NCBI GenBank assembly: GCA_024642525.1
Contig: JAHEAX010000003.1
Span: forward strand, 62,001 to 126,000
DNA from: Erythrobacteraceae bacterium
Lineage (GTDB): Bacteria; Pseudomonadota; Alphaproteobacteria; Sphingomonadales; Sphingomonadaceae
Direction of reading: 5' to 3'
Length of the DNA stretch: 64,000 nucleotides
Position 1 is the first letter of the stretch, and each line of letters opens with the position of its first letter. This document shows positions 1-9,395 of this stretch, one piece after another. Below the pieces are notes generated by a model. The model worked only from the letters and a program-made list of their open reading frames with translations. It was not told the origin of the DNA and made no database searches. A program made the position numbers and the translations under genes.

Positions 1-32
1 CGCCTTCGCTCGACCTCGTCGGCAAGATCTAA
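1..32 (+). CDS. ahpC: AhpC peroxiredoxin, 3' end only
   Basis: Only the last nine codons and the TAA are inside the window. They read PSLDLVGKI, which is the C-terminal end typical of the AhpC peroxiredoxin (E. coli AhpC ends the same way). AhpC reduces alkyl hydroperoxides and H2O2 in the cytoplasm and is re-reduced by AhpF, encoded just downstream on the same strand. The gene is cut by the window edge, so nothing can be said about its active-site cysteines. Confidence 0.88.
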   Translation, partial: PSLDLVGKI

Positions 33-87
33 GCCCTTCGCCTGATCGAATACAGCTAGCCGCAGCACTGGTTGCGGCCAAAGGACG

Positions 88-119
88 GCCCGGGGCTCCC
101 CTCCCGCCCCGGGTCGTTT
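88..119 (+). terminator. Hairpin with T-rich tail between ahpC and ahpF
   Basis: An 8-bp perfect stem, CCCGGGGC at 89-96 and GCCCCGGG at 106-113, with an outer G-T pair and a 9-nt loop, is followed by TCGTTTC. This looks like an intrinsic terminator or attenuator after ahpC. It would lower ahpF expression relative to ahpC, which fits the usual excess of the peroxiredoxin over its reductase. Confidence 0.6.
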
Positions 120-154
120 CTTCCCAGATACTATCTGAATTTCGGAGAATTTCG

Positions 155-1759
155 ATGCTCGACACCGCCATGAAGCAGCAGCTGACGACCTATCTTGGCA
201 ATCTGCGCGAGCCAATCGAGCTGGTTGGCACCATCGGCAGCGACGAAACCTCCGCCAAGACCCGCGCATTGCTGGAAGACATTGCCGCGCTGCACCCCAT
301 GGTGACAGCGTCGTTTGACGGCACCGCAACCCGCGCACCCAGCTTTCTCATCCGCCGTGCGTCTGACCATGATGCGGCGGTAACTTTTGCCGGTCTGCCC
401 ATGGGCCATGAATTCACCTCGCTCGTCCTCGCCCTTCTGTGGGCTGGAGGACACCCGCCCAAGGTGGATGCAGATGTGATCGAACAGATCAGGGCGCTCG
501 ACGGCACTTTCGATTTCGACATGTATTTCTCGCTATCATGCCAGAACTGCCCCGACGTGGTGCAGGCGCTGACGCTGATGGCCATCTTCAACCCGCGCAT
601 ATCCGCCACACTGATCGAAGGGGGCGCGTTCAAGGATGAAGTCGAAAGCCGCAAGGTCATGGCCGTGCCGGCTGTGTTCCTGAACGGTGAACCCTTCGCC
701 AATGGCCGCATGGAAGTGGCCGAAATCATCGCCAAGCTGGATAGCGGCGCAGGCGAAAAAATGGCCCGCAAGATCGCCGCTAAAGACCCGTTCGAAGTGC
801 TGATCGTGGGCGGCGGGCCTGCGGGCGCTTCGGCGGCGATCTATACCGCGCGCAAGGGCTTTCGCACAGGTATCGCCGCAGAACGCTTCGGCGGGCAGGT
901 GCTGGACACGATGGGTATCGAGAACCTGCCGTCTGTCACCTATACCGAAGGCCCCAAGCTGGTGGCCCAGCTGGAAGCCCATGTCGCGGATTACGACATT
1001 GACGTGATGAACCTGCAGCTGGCTGAAAAGCTGGTGCCAGCCAGCAAAGAAGGCGGATTTCACGAACTGCGCCTGGCCAATGGAGCATCGCTGAAGGCGC
1101 GTTCGATCATCCTGACAACCGGGGCGCGCTGGCGCCAGCTGGGTGTGCCGGGCGAAGCTACCTATCGCAACAAGGGCGTTGCATATTGCCCCCATTGCGA
1201 TGGCCCGCTGTTCAAGGGCAAGCGCGTGGCTGTGATCGGCGGCGGCAATTCCGGCGTGGAAGCGGCAATCGACCTTGCCAATATCGTTGGCCATGTAACC
1301 CTGATCGAATTCGACAGCCAGCTGCGCGCTGACGAGGTGCTGCAGAAAAAGCTGCGGTCCATGGCCAATGTGGACATCATCACATCTGCCAAGACCACCG
1401 AAGTGACCGGCGATGGCCAAAAGGTGAACGGCCTTACCTATCAGGACCGAAACAGCGCCGAGGAAGTGCATGTCGCGCTGGATGGCGTGTTCGTCCAGAT
1501 CGGGCTGGTTCCCAACACCGAATGGCTGAAAGATTCCGGGCTGGAACTGTCGCGGTTCGGTGAAATCGTGATCGATGATCGCGCCGCCACCAACATTCCC
1601 GGCATTTTTGCCGCAGGCGATGTCACGACTGTGCCTTACAAACAGATCGTCATTGCCATGGGTGAAGGTTCCAAGGCGGCGCTCAGCGCGTTTGATTACA
1701 TCATTCGCAACGAGCCTGCGGCGGAAATTGCCCAGGCTGCACAGGCTGTCAGCGCCTGA
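155..1759 (+). CDS. ahpF: Alkyl hydroperoxide reductase subunit F (NADH:peroxiredoxin reductase)
   Basis: A 534-residue flavoprotein that passes electrons from NADH to AhpC. The N-terminal tandem thioredoxin-fold domain carries the redox pair C129-QN-C132. A glycine-rich FAD site ([10 protein letters not shown]) begins near residue 218. The second redox pair, C345-PH-C348, falls at the same positions as in the E. coli enzyme, and the NAD(H) site [10 protein letters not shown] follows. Length and domain order are those of full AhpF, not of a short thioredoxin reductase. It sits about 120 bp after ahpC behind a hairpin, so it is probably cotranscribed with partial attenuation. An OxyR site, if present, would lie upstream of ahpC and outside the window. 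Confidence 0.96.
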   Translation: MLDTAMKQQLTTYLGNLREPIELVGTIGSDETSAKTRALLEDIAALHPMVTASFDGTATRAPSFLIRRASDHDAAVTFAGLPMGHEFTSLVLALLWAGGHPPKVDADVIEQIRALDGTFDFDMYFSLSCQNCPDVVQALTLMAIFNPRISATLIEGGAFKDEVESRKVMAVPAVFLNGEPFANGRMEVAEIIAKLDSGAGEKMARKIAAKDPFEVLIVGGGPAGASAAIYTARKGFRTGIAAERFGGQVLDTMGIENLPSVTYTEGPKLVAQLEAHVADYDIDVMNLQLAEKLVPASKEGGFHELRLANGASLKARSIILTTGARWRQLGVPGEATYRNKGVAYCPHCDGPLFKGKRVAVIGGGNSGVEAAIDLANIVGHVTLIEFDSQLRADEVLQKKLRSMANVDIITSAKTTEVTGDGQKVNGLTYQDRNSAEEVHVALDGVFVQIGLVPNTEWLKDSGLELSRFGEIVIDDRAATNIPGIFAAGDVTTVPYKQIVIAMGEGSKAALSAFDYIIRNEPAAEIAQAAQAVSA

Positions 1760-1780
1760 GCCCTTTCGTCTTGCCGGTGG

Positions 1781-2377
1781 CTATGCCCCCCGGCGCAGGA
1801 CAATATAGATCGCACCGTCGCCACCATGGCGGCGGTGCGATTTTCGTATGGCGGCAATGGCATCGGCGTGGGGGCCAGCGGCCAGCCAGTCGAGTATCTT
1901 GGCACGGATCGCGCCGCGTTTGGTCGCCCGGTCTGCAGCTTCAACCGGTCGCGGTTTGCCCGTTACCACCAGCACCAGCCGCGCGCCCATTGCCCGGGCC
2001 TGACCAATGCCATGCTCCAGCCGGTCATGCGCGGCATCCAGCCCGTGGCCATGAAGGTCGAGCGAGTAATCAGGATCGATCGAACCGCTTTTGAGCCGCC
2101 TGTCCCAATGCGAATCGAGACCCCCTTGCCCGACAGGGCGCGGCGCAGGACGCGGTGATGCGGTGGGCGCAGGCATCGGCGGCGGGGGCTTTGCAGCAAC
2201 AAGTGCCTTGCGACGCGCTGGCATCGGCGCCGGAGGCTGGCCCGCAAGCGGCGCAGGGGATGGTGCAGCTGGTTTCGTGACAGGTTTTCTGAACCGCGCG
2301 AGCGGCTTTACTGTAGCTGCCAGCCGTTCCCATGCTTCCTGTTCGTCGGCGGTCAGCCCGCGCGGCAGCCTCGACAT
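1781..2377 (-). CDS. Smr-domain protein
   Basis: A 198-residue protein with a proline- and alanine-rich N-terminal half (about residues 25-95) and a C-terminal Smr (MutS2-like) domain from about residue 105. The Smr domain shows DLHGHGLDAAHDRLEHGI and a later VVTGK segment, the usual LDLHG and TGKG-like motifs. Family members bind or cut branched or structured nucleic acid; the target here is unknown. It starts 4 nt after the stop of mltA, so it is the last gene of the Tim44-mltA-smr operon. It converges on ahpF with only 21 bp between stops. Confidence 0.85.
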   Translation of the reverse strand: MSRLPRGLTADEQEAWERLAATVKPLARFRKPVTKPAAPSPAPLAGQPPAPMPARRKALVAAKPPPPMPAPTASPRPAPRPVGQGGLDSHWDRRLKSGSIDPDYSLDLHGHGLDAAHDRLEHGIGQARAMGARLVLVVTGKPRPVEAADRATKRGAIRAKILDWLAAGPHADAIAAIRKSHRRHGGDGAIYIVLRRGA

Positions 2378-2381
2378 GAGC

Positions 2382-3590
2382 TTATTGCCCGCTGAAACGT
2401 TGCACCGTGCCTTTTGGCACCAAAATCAGCGCCCGTCCGCGCGCGCTCATCCCGCCGGCAATCTGGCGGGCATCTTCGCCTGCACCCCAGAACGTGTCGA
2501 ACCGGTTGGCACCTTTGATTGCACCGCCTGTGTCCTGCGCGATCCACAGGCCATTGGCTTCGCCGTGGTCCATCTGCAACCACACTGGCGCGCCCAGCGG
2601 CACGAATTTGGGATCAGCGGCAACGCTCGATTCGCGCCGGACAGGCACTTCCAGCGCGCCCAGCGGGCCATCGCCATTCAGGATGCGGAAAAACACCCAG
2701 CTCTTGTTCTCGCGCATCAGATCACGGCCCGCTTCGGGGTTTCCGCGGATATATTGCATGATGCCCTGCATGCTGCCGGCATATTTGCCCGGCCCTTCTC
2801 CCAGCAGCCCGCGTTCACGCATGATACCGCCAATGCCCGCATATTCGCGGCCATTCTGTCCCGCATAGCCGATCCGTGTGACCGTTCCATCAGGCGCGAT
2901 CAGCCTGCCGGACCCCTGTATTTGCAGAAAGAAGAATTCGACCGGATCGGCCACCCAGCCGATTTCCAGCCCGCGATTGGCCAGCGCGCCGTCTTCTATC
3001 TCTGCGCGCTCGTAAAACTGCACGAATTTGCCGCTCGCATCATAGCGGCCCAGCGGAGGGCGACCTGTGCGCTCAGCCTCGGGCACATCATCCGGCCAGC
3101 CGCGCACCAGTTCGGGAGGCATGGCATAGACCGGCGTATCATAACCCGGCAGCTTCACGCGGCTGCCGCGAATTTCCGGCTCGAAATAGCCGGTGGCAAA
3201 GGATTTGCCGTCGGCCACCTGCGCCGTTTCGAAGTGGGCGGAGAAGAATTCAGGCGCGCGTCCCGGGTCCCAGGTGCTGGCAGCAGAGCAGGAAGGTCGC
3301 CAGTCTTCCTGGCTGGTCAGCCCGCTGGCATCAGTGCGGCGCAGCAGTTTTGGGCAGCTTTCACGAAAAGAGGCCAACGCCGCACCGGCATCGGCCAGTG
3401 ACATGCCCAGCCCCGCCACTGGCGGCCCGCTGGTGACCCCGGCAAATGATGCGGTGGTGGCAAGAGGCGGAATGGAAGCAGGCGGGGTGGGTGGCAATTG
3501 CGCGGCAGGGCGCGCCGGGGCCGTGCCCTGCGGCACGATCTGCGCGCAGCCGCCAAGCAAAACTGCCATGACAAGTGCAGTCCGCTGCAT
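2382..3590 (-). CDS. mltA: Membrane-bound lytic murein transglycosylase A, lipoprotein
   Basis: About 402 residues. The N terminus MQRTALVMAVLLGGC is a lipoprotein signal with lipobox LGGC, followed by a proline-rich tether. The MltA barrel follows, and near the C terminus the 3D domain carries the conserved DTGGAIKGANRFD segment, whose aspartates contribute to catalysis. The enzyme cleaves the MurNAc-GlcNAc bond in peptidoglycan with 1,6-anhydro product formation, from the inner face of the outer membrane. A TTG start seven codons upstream (3611) is possible, but the ATG gives the better signal peptide. Neither has a clear ribosome site. It lies between the Tim44-domain gene and smr in one leftward operon. 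Confidence 0.93.
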   Translation of the reverse strand: MQRTALVMAVLLGGCAQIVPQGTAPARPAAQLPPTPPASIPPLATTASFAGVTSGPPVAGLGMSLADAGAALASFRESCPKLLRRTDASGLTSQEDWRPSCSAASTWDPGRAPEFFSAHFETAQVADGKSFATGYFEPEIRGSRVKLPGYDTPVYAMPPELVRGWPDDVPEAERTGRPPLGRYDASGKFVQFYERAEIEDGALANRGLEIGWVADPVEFFFLQIQGSGRLIAPDGTVTRIGYAGQNGREYAGIGGIMRERGLLGEGPGKYAGSMQGIMQYIRGNPEAGRDLMRENKSWVFFRILNGDGPLGALEVPVRRESSVAADPKFVPLGAPVWLQMDHGEANGLWIAQDTGGAIKGANRFDTFWGAGEDARQIAGGMSARGRALILVPKGTVQRFSGQ

Positions 3591-3619
3591 GATTGACCCG
3601 AGCAGCGCCAAGGTGGAAA

Positions 3620-4285
3620 TCAGCCTTCGTCGGTTTCGTCGAGAACCCAGTCAGGCGCCGCTGCGTTTACATTGCGGCTGAAGGTCCAGATATCGCGGGT
3701 TTCGATGGCATCATCGAGCGACCCTGCGATCATCACGCCTTCCTTGTCCCGCGTAACAGCGGCGATATCAGCCACAAAGCGCACGGCCACACGGGCAGTG
3801 CGGCCATCAAGCTGGGCGCTATGGATGATTGCTTCCTCAATCCGGATGAGCCGGTTGTCGAGCGTTTCGCCCGCCGATTCGCGTGCATCGATGGCACCGG
3901 CGAAGCTGGCATAGACGTCATCATCACACAGTTCGCGCAAGGTGGCCTTGTCACCAGTCCAGAAGGCATCGAGAACCATGGCGTAAGCGCCCTTCGCGCC
4001 TTCGAGGAAGGCAGTGATATCGAACCGGCGATCAGCCGCTGCGATCTCGCGCACACCCTGTTCCACCGCCGGCATTACGCCGACAAGATCAATCGGGCGC
4101 TGCAGCGCTGCAGGTGCAGCCGGACGTGCGCTGGCGGCCTGTGCCGCGGCCTGGTCGGGCGCTTCGAAACGGGTGGGAATCGATTCTTCTTCATGCTCTG
4201 CCCTGCGGCCCAGCACCGAATAAAGCCGCATGCCGAGAAATGCGGCGATCATGGCAAGAATGACGATTTCAATTATCACGGGCAT
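3620..4285 (-). CDS. Tim44-domain (TimA-like) membrane protein
   Basis: A 221-residue protein with one N-terminal membrane segment (about residues 3-22), a charged and alanine-rich linker, and a C-terminal Tim44-like domain from about residue 75 to the end. Mitochondrial Tim44 anchors the import motor. Alphaproteobacterial relatives are membrane-attached proteins of unclear role, possibly in protein translocation or envelope assembly. It is the first gene of a leftward operon with mltA (30 bp to the preferred mltA ATG) and diverges from secB. The link to protein export is known only from the family and from this neighbourhood. Confidence 0.86.
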   Translation of the reverse strand: MPVIIEIVILAMIAAFLGMRLYSVLGRRAEHEEESIPTRFEAPDQAAAQAASARPAAPAALQRPIDLVGVMPAVEQGVREIAAADRRFDITAFLEGAKGAYAMVLDAFWTGDKATLRELCDDDVYASFAGAIDARESAGETLDNRLIRIEEAIIHSAQLDGRTARVAVRFVADIAAVTRDKEGVMIAGSLDDAIETRDIWTFSRNVNAAAPDWVLDETDEG

Positions 4286-4399
4286 TTACCTGTATCCTGG
4301 CAAGCACAGCACGTGCCTGCGAAATATAATGGGATATTGCCCTAAATAGGAAGCCAATACAAATGAACAACGGGTGAGTGTGATCAGGCGGTCACGCAT

Positions 4400-4433
4400 G
4401 CGCCCCGCCCTGCCTTGCGAAGTTGCGGGGCGC
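4400..4433 (+). repeat. GC-rich hairpin in the secB leader region
   Basis: A perfect 9-bp inverted repeat, GCGCCCCGC at 4400-4408 and GCGGGGCGC at 4425-4433, with a 16-nt loop. It sits 92 bp before the secB ATG in the 240-bp divergent region between the Tim44-domain gene and secB. There is no T-run, so it is not an obvious terminator. It could be a leader structure or an operator. Confidence 0.45.
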
Positions 4434-4525
4434 GGCCTTGGGTGCTACGCGCGCCGCCGACCCCTGCGTCAAAGCCGTTTCGGCGCAGGCATCACAATAT
4501 CACGCAACAGAAAGCACAAACCGCC

Positions 4526-5047
4526 ATGGCCGACGAAGCCGATATCCTGACCGACCTCAACATGAACCCTGCGCCGAACGGCGAAGACACCCAACCTGTT
4601 GCCGGTGTGATTTCGCAATATGTGAAGGATCTTTCGGTCGAAAACCCGAATGCGCCTGCCAGCTACCAGTGGGCTGACCAGCCGCAGATCGACCTGCAGT
4701 TCAATATCGGCGCAGTGCAGATCAACGAAGAAGTCCACGAAGTGGAACTGAAGGTGAATGTCACCGCCAAGGCGGAAAAGGGCAATGCCTACCTCGTTGA
4801 ACTGTCCTATTGCGGCCTTGTCGGCATGCGCAACCTGCCAGACGAGCAGGTCCATGCGTTTCTTTATGCAGAAGCACCGCGCATCCTTTTCCCCTTCGCA
4901 CGCCGCATCATTGCCGATGCCACGCGCGATGCAGGCTACCAGCCGCTGATGCTCGACCCGATCGATTTCAACGGCCTCTACATCCAGCAGCTTCAGCGCA
5001 AGGCTGAAGAACAGGCTGCTGCCGAAGCGCCCGCGGGCCAGGCCTGA
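4526..5047 (+). CDS. secB: Protein-export chaperone SecB
   Basis: A 173-residue cytosolic tetrameric chaperone that keeps preproteins unfolded and delivers them to SecA. The conserved SecB core starts at about residue 30 (SYQWADQPQIDLQFNIGAVQI) and contains the SYCGLVG segment. The alanine-rich tail matches alphaproteobacterial SecB. The ATG at 4526 (MADEADILTDLN) is chosen because the open frame further upstream has no SecB homology. The ribosome site is weak. Only 25 bp separate it from murJ, so a secB-murJ-trpS transcript is likely. Confidence 0.94.
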   Translation: MADEADILTDLNMNPAPNGEDTQPVAGVISQYVKDLSVENPNAPASYQWADQPQIDLQFNIGAVQINEEVHEVELKVNVTAKAEKGNAYLVELSYCGLVGMRNLPDEQVHAFLYAEAPRILFPFARRIIADATRDAGYQPLMLDPIDFNGLYIQQLQRKAEEQAAAEAPAGQA

Positions 5048-5072
5048 TCGCGAACGGTAACGGGCCGAACGG

Positions 5073-6644
5073 ATGAGCCTGCTGAAGAACGTGGGTACGA
5101 TTGGCGGTCTGACCATGGTCAGCCGCCTTTTCGGTTTTGCACGTGACATATTGCTGGCCCGCGTATTGGGCGCAGGCGGTGTCGGCGATGCGTGGCAGCT
5201 GGCGTTCCAGCTGCCCAACATCTTCCGGCGCCTGTTTGCCGAAGGGGCCTTTGCGTCCGCCTTTGTGCCGCTGTTCAACCGGCGCATGACCAATGGCGAT
5301 GACATCAGCGAAGCCCGCCTTTTCGGCGAGCAGGTGCTGGCTGTTCTCATACCCATATTGATCGTGTTCGGCGCGGTGGCGCTGATTGCGATGCCGTGGA
5401 TTGCCGGGCTATTCGCCAATGAAGGCATCGAGTCCGATCCGCGGCTGTTCGACCTTGCCGTGCTGATGGCGCGGGTGGCCTTCCCCTATCTTTTCTTCAT
5501 GAGCCTGGCGACATTGTTCGCGGCCATCCTCAACAGCCTGTCACGCTTTGCTGCTGCTGCTGCTGCGCCCATCATGCTCAACGTTTGCCTCATCACCGCA
5601 TTGCTGATTGGCATGACGCTGGGCGAAGGGATCGAAGCGCGCCGCGAGACCGGCCTGCTGCTGGCGATTGCGGTTACGGTTTCGGGCCTGCTGCAATTGC
5701 TGTGGTTGGGGATGTGGGCCTACAAATCAGGCTTCCGGATGACCTTGCGCGCCCCGCGCATCACCAAGGGCGTGAAGGAACTGGGTATCCTGATCCTGCC
5801 CGCCGTTTTCGGTGCTGGCGTCTATCAGATCAGCCGGTTTATCGACCTGTTCTTCCTGTCGACCCTGCCGGACGGTGCGTATACTTTCCTCGCCATGGGT
5901 GACCGGCTGAACCAGCTGCCGCTCGGCATCATCGGCATTGCCCTTGGCACCGCCATCTTGCCCGCTCTTTCGCGCCATATTGCCAATGACGAAGGCGATG
6001 AAGCATCGCGCCTGCAAAGCAATGCGGTGGAACTGGCGATGCTGCTGACCGTGCCTGCTGCGGTCGCCTTGTTTGTAACCGGCAGCGCCTTCACTCGCGC
6101 CTTCTATACAGGCGGCGCCTATACGCTGGCCGATTCCATCGCGACCGGCACCGTGGTTTCAGCGCTGGTCGTCGGCCTGCCCGCCTATGTGCTGATCAAG
6201 GTGCTAGTGCCCAATTTCTTTGCCCGCAAGGACACGCGCACCCCCGTCTACACGGCGCTGACTTCACTCATGCTCAACATCGGGCTTAATCTGGTGCTGG
6301 TGCCGCGGTTTGGCGTGGTCGGGCTGGCACTGGCAGGTTCTGCGGCAGCATGGTGCAATGCCACGCTGCTTTACCTGCTTCTGGCGCACAAGCAGCATTT
6401 CCGTATCGGCGGCCCGGCTGTCAGCCGCATTTTCCGCATTGCGGTCGCGGCCATGCTGATGGGTGCGGCGCTCCATTTCGCCATGCCGCTGGGCACCCAA
6501 TGGTATACCGGCAACATCGGCCAGCGCGTGGTTTCCATCCTTGCGCTTGTGCTGGCGGGCGCTGCTGTCTACTTCGCAGCAGCCATTGTGCTGGGCGTGG
6601 TCAACCGCGCCACAATCCGGCAATTGGTCAATCGCCCCGGCTGA
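5073..6644 (+). CDS. murJ: Lipid II flippase MurJ
   Basis: A 523-residue polytopic inner-membrane protein of the MOP exporter superfamily with about 14 predicted membrane segments. It starts with MSLLKNVGTIGGLTMVSRLFGFARDILLAR, the N-terminal signature of MurJ/MviN. The family flips the undecaprenyl-linked peptidoglycan precursor to the periplasmic face. FRRLFAEGAFASAFVPLF, the conserved loop after the second helix, is present. It lies between secB (25 bp) and trpS (21 bp) on the same strand. Length is normal and nothing suggests damage. Confidence 0.96.
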   Translation: MSLLKNVGTIGGLTMVSRLFGFARDILLARVLGAGGVGDAWQLAFQLPNIFRRLFAEGAFASAFVPLFNRRMTNGDDISEARLFGEQVLAVLIPILIVFGAVALIAMPWIAGLFANEGIESDPRLFDLAVLMARVAFPYLFFMSLATLFAAILNSLSRFAAAAAAPIMLNVCLITALLIGMTLGEGIEARRETGLLLAIAVTVSGLLQLLWLGMWAYKSGFRMTLRAPRITKGVKELGILILPAVFGAGVYQISRFIDLFFLSTLPDGAYTFLAMGDRLNQLPLGIIGIALGTAILPALSRHIANDEGDEASRLQSNAVELAMLLTVPAAVALFVTGSAFTRAFYTGGAYTLADSIATGTVVSALVVGLPAYVLIKVLVPNFFARKDTRTPVYTALTSLMLNIGLNLVLVPRFGVVGLALAGSAAAWCNATLLYLLLAHKQHFRIGGPAVSRIFRIAVAAMLMGAALHFAMPLGTQWYTGNIGQRVVSILALVLAGAAVYFAAAIVLGVVNRATIRQLVNRPG

Positions 6645-6665
6645 GGGGTAATCTGAGAGAACATC

Positions 6666-7682
6666 ATGCGCGTCGTTTCCGGTATCCAGCCCACGGGCAA
6701 TCTCCACCTTGGCAATTACCTGGGGGCGATCCGCAATTGGGTGCGCATGCAGGACACGATGGAAGAAGGCAGCGAATGCCTGTTTTTCCTGGCTGATCTT
6801 CACGCCATTTCCATGCCGCATAATCCGGCTGAATTGCGCGCAGGCACGCTGGAAATGGCTGCCGCACTGGTCGCCTGCGGGATCGATCCGGCAAAATCAG
6901 TCCTGTTCAACCAGGCGCAGGTTCCCGCCCATGCAGAACTGCAATGGCTGCTGAATGGCACGGCGCGCATGGGCTGGCTGAACCGGATGACGCAGTTCAA
7001 GGACAAGTCCGGCCAGAACCGTGAAGGGGCCAGCATCGCGCTGTTTACCTATCCCGTGCTGCAGGCCGCAGACGTGTTGCTGTATCAGGCAACCCATGTG
7101 CCGGTGGGCGATGACCAGAAGCAGCATCTGGAACTGGCGCGTGACATCGCGCAGAAGTTCAACAATGATTATTGCGCTGAAGGTGCGCCAGTGTTCACCA
7201 TGCCGGAACCCATCGTGCCGCCCGAAGCAGCCCGGATCATGAGCCTGCGCGACGGCATGGCCAAGATGAGCAAGTCCGATCCTTCGGAACGCAGCCGCAT
7301 CAACCTTTCCGACGATGCCGACACCATCATGAAAGCGGTCAAGAAGGCCAAATCCGATGCCGAACCTCTGCCGTCTGAAAAGGCAGGGCTGGCTGGCCGG
7401 CCCGAGGCGCAGAACCTGGTGACCATTTACGCTGCCGTTACTGGCGAAAGCGTGGATGAAATCCTGCACACCTTTGGCGGCGAAGGCTTTGGCAAGTTCA
7501 AGCCTGCGCTGGGCGAAGTGCTGGTGGAAACGCTGGCACCTATTTCCAAACGATTCAACGAATTGAAGCAGGACCGCGAATCGCTGGATGCCATCCTTGC
7601 GCGCGGCGCTGCCAAGGCGCGCGAAATGGGCAGCCCGACATTGAAGGCCACCTATGATGCGCTGGGCCTTGTGCGCGGCTAA
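6666..7682 (+). CDS. trpS: Tryptophanyl-tRNA synthetase
   Basis: A 338-residue class I synthetase that charges tRNA-Trp. The HIGH-type motif is H14-LGN in the segment SGIQPTGNLHLGNYLGA, and the KMSKS loop is exact at residues 200-204. Length is normal for bacterial TrpS. The upstream GAGAGAAC stretch gives a plausible ribosome site for the ATG. It is the last gene of the probable secB-murJ-trpS operon. No hairpin terminator is evident in the 144 bp before the next gene. Confidence 0.96.
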   Translation: MRVVSGIQPTGNLHLGNYLGAIRNWVRMQDTMEEGSECLFFLADLHAISMPHNPAELRAGTLEMAAALVACGIDPAKSVLFNQAQVPAHAELQWLLNGTARMGWLNRMTQFKDKSGQNREGASIALFTYPVLQAADVLLYQATHVPVGDDQKQHLELARDIAQKFNNDYCAEGAPVFTMPEPIVPPEAARIMSLRDGMAKMSKSDPSERSRINLSDDADTIMKAVKKAKSDAEPLPSEKAGLAGRPEAQNLVTIYAAVTGESVDEILHTFGGEGFGKFKPALGEVLVETLAPISKRFNELKQDRESLDAILARGAAKAREMGSPTLKATYDALGLVRG

Positions 7683-7826
7683 ACCGTCTGATTTTCAATA
7701 CATTTGTTAAGCGCGCCATTCAAAGCCCGTTCAGCCAGTCTGCTTTACAACACGGCCCATCGATGACAGCTTGCGAGCTTGCCTAGGGGCGGACGCGCTG
7801 CATTTGCTCGTTTCGAAAGGTTCCGC

Positions 7827-8531
7827 ATGACGAATAAGACCAGAAATACAGGTCGCATCATGAAGCTGGCCTCTGTGCCATTGTTGCTGGCCAGCCTTGC
7901 TGCCTGCGCCACGCCGTTCAAGGCTGATGTGTCCCGTTTCCAAAGCCAGCTCCCAGCGCCTGCGGGCCAGACCTTTGCCGTGGTCGCAGATGATCCTGCG
8001 CTGGCAGGCGGGCTTGAATTTTCGCAATATGCTGATCTGGTGGAAGCGCAGATGGAACGGCTGGGCTATATCCAGGCCGCACCCGAATCTGCCAATCTGC
8101 TGGTTCGTTTCGACTATGGTGTCGACAAGGGCCGCGAACGCGTTCGCACCACCGGCTTTGAAGATCCGTTCTACAGCCCGTGGTATGGTTATGGCCGCAG
8201 GGGCTTTTATTCGCCTTATGGGCGCACCCGCGCTTATCCCGGATATTTCCGCAGCCGCGCATGGGGCTTTGGCTATTACGATCCGTTCTTCGGCGGGCCG
8301 GAAGTGACCAGCTACACCGTCTATACCAGCGGCATCGACATGAAGATCGACCAGGCTGGCGGCGAACGGCTGTTCGAAGGCAAGGCGCAGGCCATGTCCA
8401 CATCAAACCGCCTGCAATATCTGGTGCCCAACCTTGTCGAAGCGATGTTTACCGACTTTCCCGGCAATTCTGGCGAGACAGTGCGGATCTCCATCGCGCC
8501 CGAAAAGAAGACGGTGCGGCGGATCGACTGA
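7827..8531 (+). CDS. DUF4136-type lipoprotein (copy A)
   Basis: A 234-residue predicted lipoprotein. The ATG at 7827 has GAAAGG six bases upstream; an in-frame ATG at 7860 (MKLASVPLLLASLAAC) would give a shorter signal. The lipobox is LAAC. A Gly/Tyr/Phe/Arg-rich stretch lies in the middle (SPWYGYGRRGFYSPYG), and the C-terminal part resembles DUF4136, ending FTDFPGNSGETVRISI. A second protein in this window (36951-37571) has the same architecture and almost the same C-terminal motif. The function of the family is unknown. It is monocistronic and is followed by a strong terminator. Confidence 0.78.
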   Translation: MTNKTRNTGRIMKLASVPLLLASLAACATPFKADVSRFQSQLPAPAGQTFAVVADDPALAGGLEFSQYADLVEAQMERLGYIQAAPESANLLVRFDYGVDKGRERVRTTGFEDPFYSPWYGYGRRGFYSPYGRTRAYPGYFRSRAWGFGYYDPFFGGPEVTSYTVYTSGIDMKIDQAGGERLFEGKAQAMSTSNRLQYLVPNLVEAMFTDFPGNSGETVRISIAPEKKTVRRID

Positions 8532-8557
8532 CCGGAAAAGCTAGCGATCAAAGAAAG

Positions 8558-8585
8558 GGCGGGCCTGAAAAGGTCCGCCTTTTTT
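8558..8585 (+). terminator. Rho-independent terminator after the DUF4136 lipoprotein
   Basis: Stem GGCGGGCCT at 8558-8566 pairs with AGGTCCGCC at 8571-8579 (one G-T pair) around a GAAA tetraloop, followed by six T. It ends the rightward transcript and lies 10 bp before the stop of the convergent small membrane protein gene. Confidence 0.9.
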
Positions 8586-8594
8586 GTCTTGATA

Positions 8595-8852
8595 TCAGGC
8601 TGCGCGGGCAGCGGCACGTGCCGCGCTGTAACGCTTTACCTTCCTGGCCACGACCAGCGGCACGATCACTGACAGGGCAATCCCGCCAAGCGAGCAGACA
8701 CCCAGCCAAATAGCCACGAGCGTCCCGCCCGACTGGTAAATCCCGTAAAGGACCGGTCCTGCAAGGATGGCACCACGGATTTCATTTGCTGCAAACAGGA
8801 CAAAGCCCACTTTCAGCAGCATCGCGGCACAAATTGACATGATCTCGCTCAT
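8595..8852 (-). CDS. Small membrane protein of unknown function
   Basis: About 85 residues with two to three hydrophobic segments (roughly residues 3-20, 25-42 and 46-68) and a basic Ala/Arg tail (ARKVKRYSAARAAARAA). The ATG at 8852 is chosen over an upstream TTG at 8870. I do not recognise the family. Topology suggests an inner-membrane protein with a positively charged cytoplasmic tail. It follows dut on the same strand (81 bp upstream lies the dut end, in the opposite coordinate direction), and converges on the terminator of the DUF4136 gene. Confidence 0.6.
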   Translation of the reverse strand: MSEIMSICAAMLLKVGFVLFAANEIRGAILAGPVLYGIYQSGGTLVAIWLGVCSLGGIALSVIVPLVVARKVKRYSAARAAARAA

Positions 8853-8933
8853 GCCGACTTTCTGCCGCAAAAACCTTATTAAACAGTTGATGCAGGCCCA
8901 GGCGCGCGATCATGCGCCCGTCAGGCCGAAAAA

Positions 8934-9395
8934 TCAGGCCAGTTTTGCGTGTCCGCCGGTTGATCCAAAGCCGCTGGCGCCGCGCGCGGTATCGTCGAGT
9001 TCCGCCACTTCTTCCCACCGGGCCTGCGTCACCGGTGCCAGCACCAGCTGCGCGACCCTGTCGCCGCGCTGGATTTCGAACGGTTCAGCCCCGTGGTTGA
9101 TAAGGATGATCTTCAATTCGCCGCGATAATCGGAATCGATGGTGCCCGGGGTGTTGGGAACGGTAATACCGTGCTTGAGCGCAAGGCCCGAACGTGGACG
9201 CACCTGGATTTCGTATCCGCGAGGTATCGCCATCGAAAGGCCGGTGGCCACCGCATGGCGCGCAGCCGGAGCAATCCGCACATTTTCAGCTGAAACGACG
9301 TCCATCCCTGCAGCGCCGTCAGTGGCATAACAGGGCAAATCCAGCCCTTCCCCGTTAGGCAGTCTCTTCAATCTCACGCCAACAGGTTCAGTCAT
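8934..9395 (-). CDS. dut: dUTP diphosphatase
   Basis: About 153 residues. The trimeric enzyme hydrolyses dUTP to dUMP and PPi, which keeps uracil out of DNA and supplies dUMP for dTMP. The five dUTPase motifs are visible in order: AAGMDVVSA (I), PRSGLALK (II), [12 protein letters not shown] (III), [10 protein letters not shown] (IV) and GASGFGSTG (V). Two adjacent ATGs, 9401 and 9395, both overlap the end of coaBC (stop at 9388-9390), so translation is coupled. Pairing of coaBC with dut is common in proteobacteria. Confidence 0.96.
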   Translation of the reverse strand: MTEPVGVRLKRLPNGEGLDLPCYATDGAAGMDVVSAENVRIAPAARHAVATGLSMAIPRGYEIQVRPRSGLALKHGITVPNTPGTIDSDYRGELKIILINHGAEPFEIQRGDRVAQLVLAPVTQARWEEVAELDDTARGASGFGSTGGHAKLA

